The notes below the pieces were generated by a model. That model saw only the letters and a list, made by a program, of their open reading frames with translations. It did no database searches and was not told where the DNA came from. Shown here in pieces: positions 35,114 through 45,411 of a DNA stretch of 64,000 nucleotides. Position 1 is the first letter of the stretch. Each line of letters opens with the position of its first letter. Position numbers and translations under genes: made by a program. Source of the stretch: Telluria beijingensis (GTDB lineage: Bacteria; Pseudomonadota; Gammaproteobacteria; Burkholderiales; Burkholderiaceae_D); NCBI RefSeq assembly GCF_030770395.1, contig NZ_CP132480.1, positions 2,945,387 to 3,009,386 on the forward strand. Direction: 5' to 3'.

Positions 35114-37610
35114 TTTGCTGGCCCGGGTCGTGGGTTGCGCCTGCTCCTGATCCTGCGCCCGCCTCCCCCGCCTCCCCCGCCTCACTGCGCACGCCCTCGA
35201 GCACCCGCAGCAGGATGTCGACATTGACCGGCTTGACCAGGTGATGCTGGAAACCGGCGGCCAGCGCGGCGTCGCGGTCCTGCTGCTGGCCGTAGCCGGT
35301 GATCGCGACCAGGGTCGCGCCGCTGGTCGCCGGGTCGGCCTTCAGGCGGCGCGCCAGTTCGCGGCCGTCCATTTCGGGCAGGCCGATGTCGAGCAGGCAC
35401 ACATCAGGCCGCACGCTGCGCGCGCGTTCGAGCGCCGGTAACGACCCGTGCTCGATCGCCACCTCGTGGCCCTGGGCCGACAGCAGCAGGCCCAGCGTCT
35501 CGGCGGCGTCATGGTTGTCGTCCACCACCAGGATGCGCAAGACCGCCTCGCCGGCCGGACAGGCCGCGCCAGGTTCGGGCGCCGGCGCGTCTTCTTCGTG
35601 CAGCAGCGGCAGGCTGATCACGAAGGTGCTGCCCTTGCCCAGGCCCGGGCTGGAACAGCCGACCGTGCCGCCATGCAGCTCGACCAGGTGCTTGACCAGG
35701 GCCAGTCCGAGCCCCAGGCCGCCCTGCGAGCGGTCGGACGAGCGCTCGGCCTGGGTGAACAGGTCGAATACGCGGCCGGTGAGCTCGCGGTCCATGCCGA
35801 TGCCCTCGTCGCGCACGCTCAGCACCAGGCGCGTGCCCAGCACCTCGGCGCGCAGGTCGATGCCGCGCCCGGGCGGCGTGTACTTGGCCGCATTGCCCAG
35901 CACATTGGCCACCACCTGCACCAGGCGCGCCTTGTCGCCGCGCACCGCCGCCGTATCGGGCGGCAGGCGCACGCCCAGTTGCTGCGAGCGCGCGTCGATC
36001 GTCGGCCGCACCTGCTCCACCGCTTCCTCGACCACGGTGCGCGCCGCCACCCGCGCCTGGCCCAGGGTGATGAGGCCGCGCGTGACGCGCGACACGTCCA
36101 GCAGGTCGTCCACGAGGCGCGTCATGTGGCGCACCTGGCGCCCGATGATGGTGCTGCTCTGGTGCACCCGGCGCTCGTCCATATTGCCCATGCGCAGCAG
36201 CTCGGCGGCGGCGCTGATCGGCGCCAGCGGATTACGCAACTCGTGCGCCAGCATCGCCAGGAATTCGTCCTTGCGGCGGTCGGCTTCCATTAATTTATCT
36301 TCCGCCAGCTTGCGGTCGGTGATGTCGCGGAAGAAGCTGGCGATGCCGCCGTCCTGGGTCGGATAGGCGCGGATATCGGTCCAGATGCGGCGGCCGTCCG
36401 GGAAGGTATGACACTGTTCGGCGGCGCCGGCGCGGCGCGTGTCCATCACGCGCCGGTACATGTGGCCAGCCTCGCTGTCGGCCATCGCGGTGAACACTTC
36501 CCAGTGGTTGCGGCCGATAACCTCTTCGCGCGTGACGGCGCAGATGCGCAAGCCCTCCGCATTCATGCGCTGCATGATCCAGTTGCGGTCGAACAGGGCG
36601 AAGCCTTCGGAGATATTGTCGAAGATGTCGCGGCTGCGGTCGCGTTCCTCGCGCAGCAGCGCCTGGGCGCGCGCGGTCTCGGCCGCGGCCCAGGTGCGCT
36701 CGGCCACGTCGCAGGCGAGCCGCACGTCGTGGGCGGTCCAGGAGCGCGGCGTCGGCGCATCGGCGCCCAGGCAGGCGATCAGGCGGCCCGATTTGACGAG
36801 CGGCACCACCAGCAAGGCGCCGATGCGTTCATCGTGCCAGGCGGCGCGCGGGTCGTTGGCGGCATCGTGGATGCGCACCACGGCCCCACTGCGCAGCTCG
36901 TCCACTACCGCGGGAGGAAAGTCCTGCAGCGGCGAGCGCGGCGCGGCGCCCTGGTCGGGCCACAGGCGCGGGGCGTCCAGCTGGCCGCTGATCGGATCGA
37001 TCTCGGCGTACAGCACCCGCGCCGCGCCCAGCTCGACGCCCAGCAGGGCGCTGGCGGTGGCGATCACCTCGCCCGGATCTTCCAGTGGGCCGAGGGCGTC
37101 GGATACCCTGAGCTGGAAGGCGGCGCGGCGCTCTGCCAGCACGCGGCCCGTGGTTTCCATGCAGGTGCAGAACAGGCCGCCGACCTGGCCGGCGCCATCG
37201 TACAGCGGCGCATACGAGAAGGTGAACCAGGCGCGCTCCGGGTAGCCGTTGCGCAGCAGGCTCAGTTCGAGGTCTTCGAAGAACACCGCCTCGCCCGCCA
37301 TGGTGCGCTCGACCAGCGGTTGCAGCTCGGGCCAGGCTTCCGGCCATACTTCGGCGAAAGGCAGCCCCGGCGCGCACGGATGGCGCTCGCCCAGGATGGG
37401 AATATAGGCGTCGTTGTGCAGGAAGGCGAGCTGCGGGCCCCACGCGATGAACATCGGGAAGGACGAATGCAGCATCATCTCCACCGCGGTGCGCAGCGGC
37501 GGCGGCCAGCCCTCGGGAGCGCCGAGGCTGGACGTATGCCAGTCGTGGCCGCGCATGCGCGCCGCCACCTGGCCATCACTCGAGAAAGCGGTATGCGGGA
37601 GCGGAACCAT
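35097..37610 (-). CDS. Hybrid sensor histidine kinase (PAS-GAF-PAS-HK-REC)
   Basis: 837 residues from the ATG at 37610, ten codons inside the longest frame. Soluble. PAS-like domain at about 30-140 ([20 protein letters not shown]), GAF at about 150-315, PAS at 325-440 ([16 protein letters not shown]), HisKA with phospho-His near 453 in [13 protein letters not shown], ATPase domain to about 680 (N box [32 protein letters not shown]) and a receiver from 693 ([14 protein letters not shown]; Asp in [12 protein letters not shown] near 737). The last 30 residues are Gly/Ala/Glu-rich and end inside a REP copy, so the tail may have been extended by the repeat. The N-terminal PAS resembles that of the 1273-residue kinase at 16.7-20.5 kb, so the two are paralogues. 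No cognate output regulator adjacent. Confidence 0.9.
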   Translation of the reverse strand: MVPLPHTAFSSDGQVAARMRGHDWHTSSLGAPEGWPPPLRTAVEMMLHSSFPMFIAWGPQLAFLHNDAYIPILGERHPCAPGLPFAEVWPEAWPELQPLVERTMAGEAVFFEDLELSLLRNGYPERAWFTFSYAPLYDGAGQVGGLFCTCMETTGRVLAERRAAFQLRVSDALGPLEDPGEVIATASALLGVELGAARVLYAEIDPISGQLDAPRLWPDQGAAPRSPLQDFPPAVVDELRSGAVVRIHDAANDPRAAWHDERIGALLVVPLVKSGRLIACLGADAPTPRSWTAHDVRLACDVAERTWAAAETARAQALLREERDRSRDIFDNISEGFALFDRNWIMQRMNAEGLRICAVTREEVIGRNHWEVFTAMADSEAGHMYRRVMDTRRAGAAEQCHTFPDGRRIWTDIRAYPTQDGGIASFFRDITDRKLAEDKLMEADRRKDEFLAMLAHELRNPLAPISAAAELLRMGNMDERRVHQSSTIIGRQVRHMTRLVDDLLDVSRVTRGLITLGQARVAARTVVEEAVEQVRPTIDARSQQLGVRLPPDTAAVRGDKARLVQVVANVLGNAAKYTPPGRGIDLRAEVLGTRLVLSVRDEGIGMDRELTGRVFDLFTQAERSSDRSQGGLGLGLALVKHLVELHGGTVGCSSPGLGKGSTFVISLPLLHEEDAPAPEPGAACPAGEAVLRILVVDDNHDAAETLGLLLSAQGHEVAIEHGSLPALERARSVRPDVCLLDIGLPEMDGRELARRLKADPATSGATLVAITGYGQQQDRDAALAAGFQHHLVKPVNVDILLRVLEGVRSEAGEAGEAGAGSGAGATHDPGQQTVAPA

Positions 37611-37684
37611 ACCGCCGATTGTCGCACACCTGCTTATCAATACAGCACTGTTTTTTTGCTGTTTTTACCGCATTTTTTATCCGA

Positions 37685-38269
37685 CTATTTCTGGATGAAA
37701 TGCTCGCGGTAATAGCGCAGCTCGTCGATCGACTCGGTGATGTCGGCCAGCGCCGTGTGCTTCTGGGCCTTCCTGAAACCGCTGGCGACCTCGGGCTTCC
37801 AGCGGCGGCACAATTCCTTCAGGGTCGACACGTCCAGGTTACGGTAGTGGAAGAAGGCTTCCAGCTTCGGCATGCCGCGCGCCATGAAGCGGCGGTCCTG
37901 GCAGATCGAGTTGCCGCACATCGGCGATTTATTGGCCGGTACGTATTTCTTGAGGAAGGCGATCAGTTCCTGCTCGGCCTGGGCTTCGGTGACGGTCGAC
38001 GCCTTCACGCGGTCGATCAGGCCCGACTTGCCGTGGGTGCCCTTGTTCCAGTTGTCCATCTTGTCCAGGGTGGCGTCCGACTGGTGGATGGCGAATACCG
38101 GGCCCTCGGCGATGACGTTCAGCTCGGGATCGGTGACAACCACCGCCACCTCGATGATGCGGTCGTTGTCCGGATCCAGGCCGGTCATTTCCATGTCCAC
38201 CCAGACCAGGTTGAACTCGTTGGGACGCTGGGCCGCGGCGGACTCGGTGGTTGGTGTAGCTTGTGACAT
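37685..38269 (-). CDS. orn: Oligoribonuclease
   Basis: DEDDh 3'-5' exonuclease that degrades two- to five-nucleotide RNAs and pGpG, the final step of cyclic-di-GMP removal. 194 residues from the ATG at 38269; an upstream in-frame ATG at 38302 is discounted. Exo I reads [16 protein letters not shown], with Exo II and III in [16 protein letters not shown] and [22 protein letters not shown] (His and Asp of DEDDh). A Pro/Thr/Ala-rich N-terminal extension of about 15 residues is present. Divergent from the M48 protease gene with 58 bp between the starts, a common arrangement in Burkholderiales. Confidence 0.96.
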   Translation of the reverse strand: MSQATPTTESAAAQRPNEFNLVWVDMEMTGLDPDNDRIIEVAVVVTDPELNVIAEGPVFAIHQSDATLDKMDNWNKGTHGKSGLIDRVKASTVTEAQAEQELIAFLKKYVPANKSPMCGNSICQDRRFMARGMPKLEAFFHYRNLDVSTLKELCRRWKPEVASGFRKAQKHTALADITESIDELRYYREHFIQK

Positions 38270-38327
38270 AATTCTCTCTTTGCCTAGTCGTGTTTTATCC
38301 AATCCTGCATTTTCTCACAGGCACAGA

Positions 38328-39590
38328 ATGTCTTCATTCGGGTTTTCGGTTTTGTTCGTCGTTTTCTTCGTGCTGACCCTGGTGCTGCGCACCTGGCTGG
38401 CCGCGCGCCATATCCGCCATATCGCGCGCCACCGCGCCAGCGTGCCGGCCGAGTTTGCGCCAAAGGTGCCGCTGGCGGCGCACCAGAAAGCGGCCGACTA
38501 TACCGTCGCCAAGACCCGCCTCGGCCTGGTGGGCATGCTGTGGGGCGGCGCGGTCCTGATCGGCTTTACCCTGCTGGGCGGCCTGCAGCTGCTGTCGCTG
38601 GCCATCCTGCCGCTGACCGGGCCGGGCCTGTGGCACCAGATGGCGCTGGTGGTGGCCTTCGGCATAGTCTCCGGCCTGCTCGACCTGCCGCTCGACTGGT
38701 ACCGCCAGTTCGTGCTGGAGCAGCGCTTCGGCTTCAACAAGATGACACCCGGCCTGTGGGTCACTGACATGGTCAAGGGCGCAGTCGTTGGCGCCGTGAT
38801 CGGCCTGCCGCTGCTGTGGGTCGTGCTGACCCTGATGGAAAAGTCGGGAGACCTGTGGTGGTTTTACACCTGGCTGGTGTGGAGCGGCTTCCAGCTGCTC
38901 ATGATCGCGGTCTACCCGAGCGTGATCGCGCCGCTGTTCAATAAATTCACCCCGCTCGAAGACGCCAGCCTCAAGCAGCGCATCGAAGGCCTGATGGCGC
39001 GCGTCGGCTTTGCGTCGCGCGGCCTGTTCGTGATGGACGGTTCCAGGCGCAGCGCCCACGGCAACGCTTATTTCTCCGGCCTCGGCCGCGCCAAGCGCAT
39101 CGTGTTCTTCGACACCCTGCTGTCGCGCCTCGAGCCGCAAGAGATCGAGGCCGTGCTGGCGCACGAACTCGGCCACTTCAAGCTGCGCCACATCGTCAAG
39201 CGCGTGACCGTGATGTTCGCCATGTCGCTGGCCTTCCTGGCCCTGCTCGGCTACCTGAAAGGCCAGGCCTGGTTCTATACGGGCCTGGGCGTGCTGCCCT
39301 TCATGAACGCCGCGAACGACGGCATGGCCCTGTTGCTCTTCGTTTTGGTACTGCCGGTGTTTACCTTCCCGCTGGCGCCGCTGTCCTCGATCACGTCGCG
39401 CAAGCACGAATTCGAGGCGGATGCCTTCGCGGCGCAGCATACCGACAGTCGCCACCTGGTGTCGGCCCTGGTCAAGATGTACGAGGATAACGCCTCGACC
39501 CTGACGCCGGATCCGCTGCATTCGGCCTTCTACGATTCGCATCCGCCGGCCTCGGTGCGGGTGAAACACCTGACGATGGCGGGCGCATGA
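38328..39590 (+). CDS. M48 family Ste24-type membrane metalloprotease
   Basis: 420 residues from the ATG at 38328. Several membrane helices at about 5-25, 65-90, 105-125, 150-175 and 290-330. Zinc site: AVLAHELGHFKLRH with HELGH near 278-282, and the third ligand Glu in SRKHEFEADAFA near 358. A CAAX protease-like Ste24 fold, used in bacteria for membrane protein quality control. The stop overlaps the phhB start by 4 bp and phhB overlaps rsgA, so the three are one operon, an order often seen in betaproteobacteria after orn. Confidence 0.93.
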   Translation: MSSFGFSVLFVVFFVLTLVLRTWLAARHIRHIARHRASVPAEFAPKVPLAAHQKAADYTVAKTRLGLVGMLWGGAVLIGFTLLGGLQLLSLAILPLTGPGLWHQMALVVAFGIVSGLLDLPLDWYRQFVLEQRFGFNKMTPGLWVTDMVKGAVVGAVIGLPLLWVVLTLMEKSGDLWWFYTWLVWSGFQLLMIAVYPSVIAPLFNKFTPLEDASLKQRIEGLMARVGFASRGLFVMDGSRRSAHGNAYFSGLGRAKRIVFFDTLLSRLEPQEIEAVLAHELGHFKLRHIVKRVTVMFAMSLAFLALLGYLKGQAWFYTGLGVLPFMNAANDGMALLLFVLVLPVFTFPLAPLSSITSRKHEFEADAFAAQHTDSRHLVSALVKMYEDNASTLTPDPLHSAFYDSHPPASVRVKHLTMAGA

Positions 39591-39919
39591 AGCTCGAACA
39601 CCGCGACTGCGTCCACAATGCGAAGGCGCTCGATCCCTGGGCGATCGATGCGCTACTGGCTGACGTCCCTGGCTGGATGTCGGTCGACGGCATCCTGTCG
39701 CGCGAATTCCGCCTGCCGGACTACCGCGCCACCATCGCCTTCGTGAACGCGGTGGCGCAGGTCGCCGAAGCCCAGGACCATCATCCTGAAATGACGGTCG
39801 GCTATGCCACCTGCCGCGTGACGTGGAGCACCCACTCGGCCGGCGGCGCCCTGACCGAAAACGATTTTATCTGCGCCGCGAAAGTGAATGCGCTTTACCA
39901 AGGAATCACCAGCGCATGA
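39587..39919 (+). CDS. phhB: Pterin-4a-carbinolamine dehydratase
   Basis: Recycles the oxidised pterin cofactor of aromatic amino acid hydroxylases. 110 residues, the usual length. The family signature is complete: [31 protein letters not shown], with the tandem His-His-Pro and the later His and Asp. Overlaps the protease stop and the rsgA start by 4 bp each. No phenylalanine hydroxylase gene is nearby, so its role may be general pterin recycling. Naming after phhB rests on family membership. Confidence 0.92.
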   Translation: MKLEHRDCVHNAKALDPWAIDALLADVPGWMSVDGILSREFRLPDYRATIAFVNAVAQVAEAQDHHPEMTVGYATCRVTWSTHSAGGALTENDFICAAKVNALYQGITSA

Positions 39920-40830
39920 GCGACTCACTCGACACCCTGACTGGAACCATCATTGCGGCCCATGGCCGTCACTACCTGGCCGACGCGAACGGCGAAAAGC
40001 TGCAATGCGTCACGCGCGGCAAGAAGACCAATGTCGCCGTGGGCGACGTCGTGCACCTCAAGCGCACCTCGAACGACCAGGCCGTGATCGAGAAGATCGC
40101 CGAGCGCACCACCCTGCTCTACCGCTCCGACCAGTATAAATCGAAGCTGCTGGCGGCGAACATCTCGCGCCTGTTCATCGTCGTCGCCACCGAACCCGGC
40201 TTCACCGACGACCTGGTCTCGCGCGCGCTGGTGGCCTGCGAGGCGGCCGGCATCGAGGCCCACCTCATCCTGAACAAGATCGACGTCGACGACCTGCTGC
40301 CGCGCGCGCGCGAACGGGTCGCGCCGTATGCCGCGCTGGGTTATCCGGTGCACGAGGTGTCGGCCAAGGCCCGGCCCGAGGAGACCGTGGCCAAGCTGGC
40401 GCCACTGCTGGCGGGCCACTCGTCGATCTTCATCGGCCAGTCGGGCATGGGCAAGTCGTCGATGATCAACCTCTTGGTGCCGGACGCCGACATCGCGGTG
40501 CGCGAGATCTCGGCGGCCCTCGACACGGGCAAGCACACCACGACGTTTACCCGCCTGTACTGGCTGCCCGAGGTGGATGGGAAGCCTTCGGCGATCATCG
40601 ATTCGCCCGGCTTCCAGGAATTCGGCCTGTATCACCTGACCGAAGGGATGCTGGAACGCGCCTTCGTCGAGTTCACGCCCTACCTGGGCGGCTGCAAATA
40701 TTACAACTGCCGCCACCTGGCCGAGCCGCAATGCGCGGTGCTGGACGCGGTCGCCGAAGGCAAGATCGCGCGCATGCGCCACGAGCTGTATGCGCAGCTG
40801 CTGCACGAGTCGTCACAGACCCTGTACTAA
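39916..40830 (+). CDS. rsgA: Ribosome small subunit-dependent GTPase A
   Basis: Late 30S assembly GTPase. 304 residues. Order of motifs is circularly permuted as in all RsgA/YjeQ proteins: an OB-fold at residues 1-75, then NKID (G4) near 119, a G1 loop [14 protein letters not shown] near 174, and DSPGFQEFG (G3) near 234. The C-terminal zinc knuckle is [14 protein letters not shown] (C-x4-C-x-H-x5-C). The start overlaps the phhB stop. Unambiguous. Confidence 0.96.
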   Translation: MSDSLDTLTGTIIAAHGRHYLADANGEKLQCVTRGKKTNVAVGDVVHLKRTSNDQAVIEKIAERTTLLYRSDQYKSKLLAANISRLFIVVATEPGFTDDLVSRALVACEAAGIEAHLILNKIDVDDLLPRARERVAPYAALGYPVHEVSAKARPEETVAKLAPLLAGHSSIFIGQSGMGKSSMINLLVPDADIAVREISAALDTGKHTTTFTRLYWLPEVDGKPSAIIDSPGFQEFGLYHLTEGMLERAFVEFTPYLGGCKYYNCRHLAEPQCAVLDAVAEGKIARMRHELYAQLLHESSQTLY

Positions 40831-40877
40831 TAAACAAGCAGAAACCGTCACTTTCCCTAACGGAAAGAAAAAGCCCT

Positions 40878-40883
40878 TATAAT
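40878..40883 (+). promoter_or_regulatory. Probable -10 box of argF promoter
   Basis: TATAAT, a perfect -10 hexamer, ends 30 bp before the argF start codon. No good -35 hexamer is found at 16-18 bp. The predicted leader is only about 24 nt. Confidence 0.45.
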
Positions 40884-40913
40884 TCAAGGGACAACAAACG
40901 AGTAGACCAGATT

Positions 40914-41837
40914 ATGCCAGGCACCACTCCGATCAAGCACTTCCTGCAATTCTCCGACTTCACGCGCGACGAGTTCGAATACGTCATCAAGCGCGCGGCG
41001 ATCATCAAGCGCAAGTTCAAGGCCTACGAGGTCTATCATCCGCTGGTCGACCGCACCCTGGTGATGGTGTTCGAAAAGAGCTCGACCCGTACCCGCCTCA
41101 GTTTCGAGGCCGGCATGCACCAGCTGGGCGGCGCCGCCATCTACCTGAATACCCGCGACAGCCAGCTGGGCCGCGGCGAGCCGGTCGAAGACGCCGGCCA
41201 GGTCATGAGCCGCATGTGCGACATCATCATGGTGCGCACCTTCGGCCAGGACATCATCGAGCGCTTCGCCGCCAATTCGCGCGTACCGGTGATTAACGGC
41301 CTGACCAACGAACACCACCCCTGCCAGGTGCTGGCCGACGTGTTCACCTTCTGGGAACACCGCGGCTCGATCGCCGGCAAGACGGTGGCCTGGATCGGCG
41401 ACGCCAACAATATGCTGTACTCGTGGCTGCAGGCGGCCGAGGTATTCGGCTTCCACCTGAACGTATCGACGCCGAAGGGCTACGAGATCGATCCGAGCCT
41501 GGTATCGACTTCGCGCTACACCCTGTTCGACGATCCGTCGGAAGCCTGTCTAGGTGCCCACCTGGTCAATACCGACGTCTGGACCAGCATGGGCTACGAG
41601 AAGGAAAACGCAGAACGGTTGAAAGCGTTTGACGGCTTCATCGTCGACGAAGCCAAGATGGCGCGTGCGGCCGACGACGCCCTCTTCATGCACTGCCTGC
41701 CTGCGCACCGCGGCGAGGAAGTCTCGGCCGGCGTCATCGACGGCCCGCAATCGGTGGTCTGGGACGAAGCCGAGAACCGCCTGCACGTGCAGAAAGCCCT
41801 GATCGAGTACCTGCTGCTCGGCCGTATTGAAGACTAA
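40914..41837 (+). CDS. argF: Ornithine carbamoyltransferase
   Basis: Makes citrulline from ornithine and carbamoyl phosphate in arginine synthesis. 307 residues, typical. Carbamoyl-phosphate site SSTRTR at 56-61, HHPCQVLAD near 132-140, ornithine loop SMGYEKE near 229 and the catalytic HCLPAHRGEEV near 264. Followed 113 bp later by argG on the same strand, so successive pathway steps are neighbours. Anabolic type is inferred from the company of argG and the absence of arcA or arcC. Confidence 0.97.
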   Translation: MPGTTPIKHFLQFSDFTRDEFEYVIKRAAIIKRKFKAYEVYHPLVDRTLVMVFEKSSTRTRLSFEAGMHQLGGAAIYLNTRDSQLGRGEPVEDAGQVMSRMCDIIMVRTFGQDIIERFAANSRVPVINGLTNEHHPCQVLADVFTFWEHRGSIAGKTVAWIGDANNMLYSWLQAAEVFGFHLNVSTPKGYEIDPSLVSTSRYTLFDDPSEACLGAHLVNTDVWTSMGYEKENAERLKAFDGFIVDEAKMARAADDALFMHCLPAHRGEEVSAGVIDGPQSVVWDEAENRLHVQKALIEYLLLGRIED

Positions 41838-41950
41838 TTTTTTACCCCCGAAGCTTGATCGTTGGCCGTCCATCCTGTTGTAATGACGGGATGGATTTGC
41901 GCGCCAGCTGACCATCATTCCCCTACCATCCCTCCATCACTGGAACTCCC

Positions 41951-43183
<1,233 letters not shown>

Positions 43184-43229
43184 GATTGTCGTGGACCGGT
43201 TGTGCGGCCGGTTCTGGGCAAGCAAATAA

Positions 43230-43249
43230 ACCGCCTTCGGGCGGTTTTT
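43230..43249 (+). terminator. Intrinsic terminator after argG
   Basis: ACCGCC (43230-43235), loop TTCG, GGCGGT (43240-43245), then TTTTCGTTTTT. A compact stem with a UUCG tetraloop 46 bp after the argG stop. Confidence 0.9.
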
Positions 43250-43301
43250 CGTTTTTGGGTTTGGGCTGGTGGGTGTGAAGGCGTGGGTGGTGTGCTGGCG
43301 A

Positions 43302-43413
43302 ACTTGGGTTCCCGCCTGCGCGGGAACGACGTGCCAGGGGACGTGGCCGGAGCCTCGTTGTTCGCATTCCGCCACCACACCCAACGTCGTTCCCGCGCAG
43401 GCGGGAACCCAAG
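43302..43413. repeat. REP-like inverted pair (family A) next to the GIY-YIG gene
   Basis: Copy 1 at 43302-43332 and copy 2 at 43384-43413 are exact reverse complements over 30 bases, separated by about 51 bp. Each also folds alone via TTCCCGC/GCGGGAA. Same family as 28047-28152 and 35083-35113. The GIY-YIG nuclease gene starts 55 bp after copy 2. Confidence 0.9.
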
Positions 43414-43467
43414 CTACTTTGCGCCGCCACAAGCCCACCCCGCACCCGCACACGCAAACTGGCCCTC

Positions 43468-43761
43468 ATGGACAAGCCCTCCTACGTCTACATGCTGGCC
43501 AGCCGCCCCTACGGCACCCTCTATATCGGCGTCACCTCCGACCTGATCAAACGCATCTGGCAGCACAAGGAAGCTGCAGTACACAGCTTCACGAAACACT
43601 ATGACATCAAGCGCCTGGTCTGGTACGAAATCCACACCGACATCACCGCCGCCATCACCCGCGAAAAACAGCTCAAACGCTGGAACCGCGACTGGAAAAT
43701 CAACCTGATCCAGTCGATCAATCCTGCCTGGCGTGACTTGTACCCCGACATCTGCCAGTGA
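43468..43761 (+). CDS. GIY-YIG nuclease superfamily protein
   Basis: 97 residues, the size of stand-alone YhbQ-like GIY-YIG domains. Catalytic outline intact: YVYMLASRPYGTLYIGVTSDLIKRIWQHK with the Y-V-Y and Y-I-G strands at about 6-20 and the Arg in the following helix, then the metal-ligand Glu in TREKQLKRWNRDWK near 67. So an active nuclease is plausible. Substrate unknown. It follows the REP inverted pair by 55 bp and ends 21 bp before the convergent carboxylesterase stop; there is no operon partner. Confidence 0.88.
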   Translation: MDKPSYVYMLASRPYGTLYIGVTSDLIKRIWQHKEAAVHSFTKHYDIKRLVWYEIHTDITAAITREKQLKRWNRDWKINLIQSINPAWRDLYPDICQ

Positions 43762-43782
43762 GCCCAGGTCACGTCGCACGCA

Positions 43783-45369
43783 TCAGCGCGGCTCCCACTC
43801 CGCCCACAGCTTGCGCTCGGTCGCATCCAGATCCGACTGCACGCGCAGCTTCGGCCTGGCATCGAACACCATGGTCGGCCGCTTGGCCAGGTCATACGCC
43901 GGCCAGGCCGGCGCATTGCCCGCCGCCGGGCGCCCGGTCTTGATAAACGACAGCCACTGCCCGAACATCACGTCCTTCAACTGCTCGGCCTCGGGACCGA
44001 CCGGCCCCAGGTGCGGCGCCGTCGAATCGTGCAGGTTGTCGAATACCAGCGCCAGTTCCGAGCCGTGTACCGCATACCCCACCTTCTCGCCGCTGGCGAA
44101 CGGCATGTCGAGGCGGTACACATAGGCCTTGCCGCCGCCCTTGGCCTGGGCCTCGGCCATGCGCACGGTCGGGATCCAGTATTCCACCGCGCTCAGGGCC
44201 TTGTAGCGCAGCTGGGCGTCGTTCAGCCTGGGGAAGGCTTTCGGATACTTCGAGAACACCTTGTCGAATTCACTAAGGGGCAGGTTGGCCAGCTCCTTGC
44301 CCTCGATATTGCCGTTCATGGTCTTGGCCGGGCCAAAGAACGCATTCTCGTCGCGCGCGGTGCCCATGATGACCGGGATATCGCGCGCCACACCCTGCGC
44401 CAGCGCCGCCACCGGCAGTACTGGCATCGTGACGCCATCGACCACGCCGCGGAACGGATATTTATAGGAGTTCTCGGCGATCAGCTTGACCTGGGCCGCC
44501 AGCAGATCCTTGGCCGGCAAGGTCGTCAGCTCGCGCGCGCGGCTCTTGTCCAGGCCAGCCCGCGCCAGGATGCCTTCGGTGACTTCGCTCGCCATGGTTG
44601 GCGTGGCCAGGGTCTGGCCGCCGCCGCTCTGGCTGATCGCGCCGTGGAACAGGCCTTTCGCGGCAGGCATCGCCAGCAGCGACACCACGTTCTTGCCGCC
44701 GGCGCTCTGGCCGCCGATCGTCACGCGGCCCGGGTCGCCGCCGAAGGCCGCGATATTCTTCTGGATCCACTCCAGGCCCTTGATCTGGTCCAGCAGGCCG
44801 TTGTTGCCGCTGCCGACGTAGTCCTGGCCCAGCACGCTGCTCACGTCCATGAAGCCGAACACGCCCACGCGGTAGGCGACCGACACCACCACCACGCCCT
44901 GGCGCGCCATATTGGCGCCGTCGAACACCGGCATGCTGGTGGTGCCGGCCACGTTGCCGCCGCCGTAGATGTACACGTACACCGGATGCGGGCCCGGCGT
45001 CTTCGGCGTCCACACGTTCAGGTACAGGCAATCCTCGGAATACTCGGGCCCCACCGGCACGTACTTGCTGGGCCCGATCGGCATCTGGATCGGCGCCTTG
45101 GGGAAGGCCTTCGCTTCCAGCACGCCGCTCCATGGCGCAGCCGACTGCGGCGCCTTGAAGCGCAGCGCGCCGACCGGCGGCTGGGCGTAGGGGATGCCGA
45201 GGTAGCGCGCGACGTCGCCGCCATCCTGGCCGCGCAGCACGCCGGACGGGGTGCGCAGTTCGGCGGTAGCGTCGGTGAACGCGGCGGCCCAGGCGGGCGC
45301 CTGCAGCATCAGGCCGGCGGCCAGCAGGAGTTTGGCGCCGGTGGTCAGGAACAGTCGTTTCGAATTCAT
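43783..45369 (-). CDS. Exported type B carboxylesterase
   Basis: 528 residues from the ATG at 45369, which has AAGG 9 nt upstream; in-frame starts at 45381 (ATG) and 45408 (TTG) are possible. Signal peptide at 1-30 (LLLAAGLMLQAPAWAAA). Carboxylesterase/lipase fold: EDCLYLNVWTP near 120, VYIYGGGNVAGTTSMPVFDG, nucleophile elbow VTIGGQSAGGKNVV (Gln in place of the usual Glu before Ser), acid in GTARDENAFFGP and His in YAVHGSELALVFDN. Last gene of the leftward transcription unit that starts at DUF3311, 42 bp after the porin. It may release a carbon source from an ester in the periplasm. Confidence 0.88.
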   Translation of the reverse strand: MNSKRLFLTTGAKLLLAAGLMLQAPAWAAAFTDATAELRTPSGVLRGQDGGDVARYLGIPYAQPPVGALRFKAPQSAAPWSGVLEAKAFPKAPIQMPIGPSKYVPVGPEYSEDCLYLNVWTPKTPGPHPVYVYIYGGGNVAGTTSMPVFDGANMARQGVVVVSVAYRVGVFGFMDVSSVLGQDYVGSGNNGLLDQIKGLEWIQKNIAAFGGDPGRVTIGGQSAGGKNVVSLLAMPAAKGLFHGAISQSGGGQTLATPTMASEVTEGILARAGLDKSRARELTTLPAKDLLAAQVKLIAENSYKYPFRGVVDGVTMPVLPVAALAQGVARDIPVIMGTARDENAFFGPAKTMNGNIEGKELANLPLSEFDKVFSKYPKAFPRLNDAQLRYKALSAVEYWIPTVRMAEAQAKGGGKAYVYRLDMPFASGEKVGYAVHGSELALVFDNLHDSTAPHLGPVGPEAEQLKDVMFGQWLSFIKTGRPAAGNAPAWPAYDLAKRPTMVFDARPKLRVQSDLDATERKLWAEWEPR

Positions 45370-45411
45370 GTCAGCCTTCATGGTGTTGGTCGAGGGTCGA
45401 GAAGTCAAGCA

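Noticed and set aside
40845..40870. CTTTCC/GGAAAG hairpin between rsgA and argF
   Set aside because: Only six pairs and followed by A, not T, in the direction of rsgA, so not a terminator.
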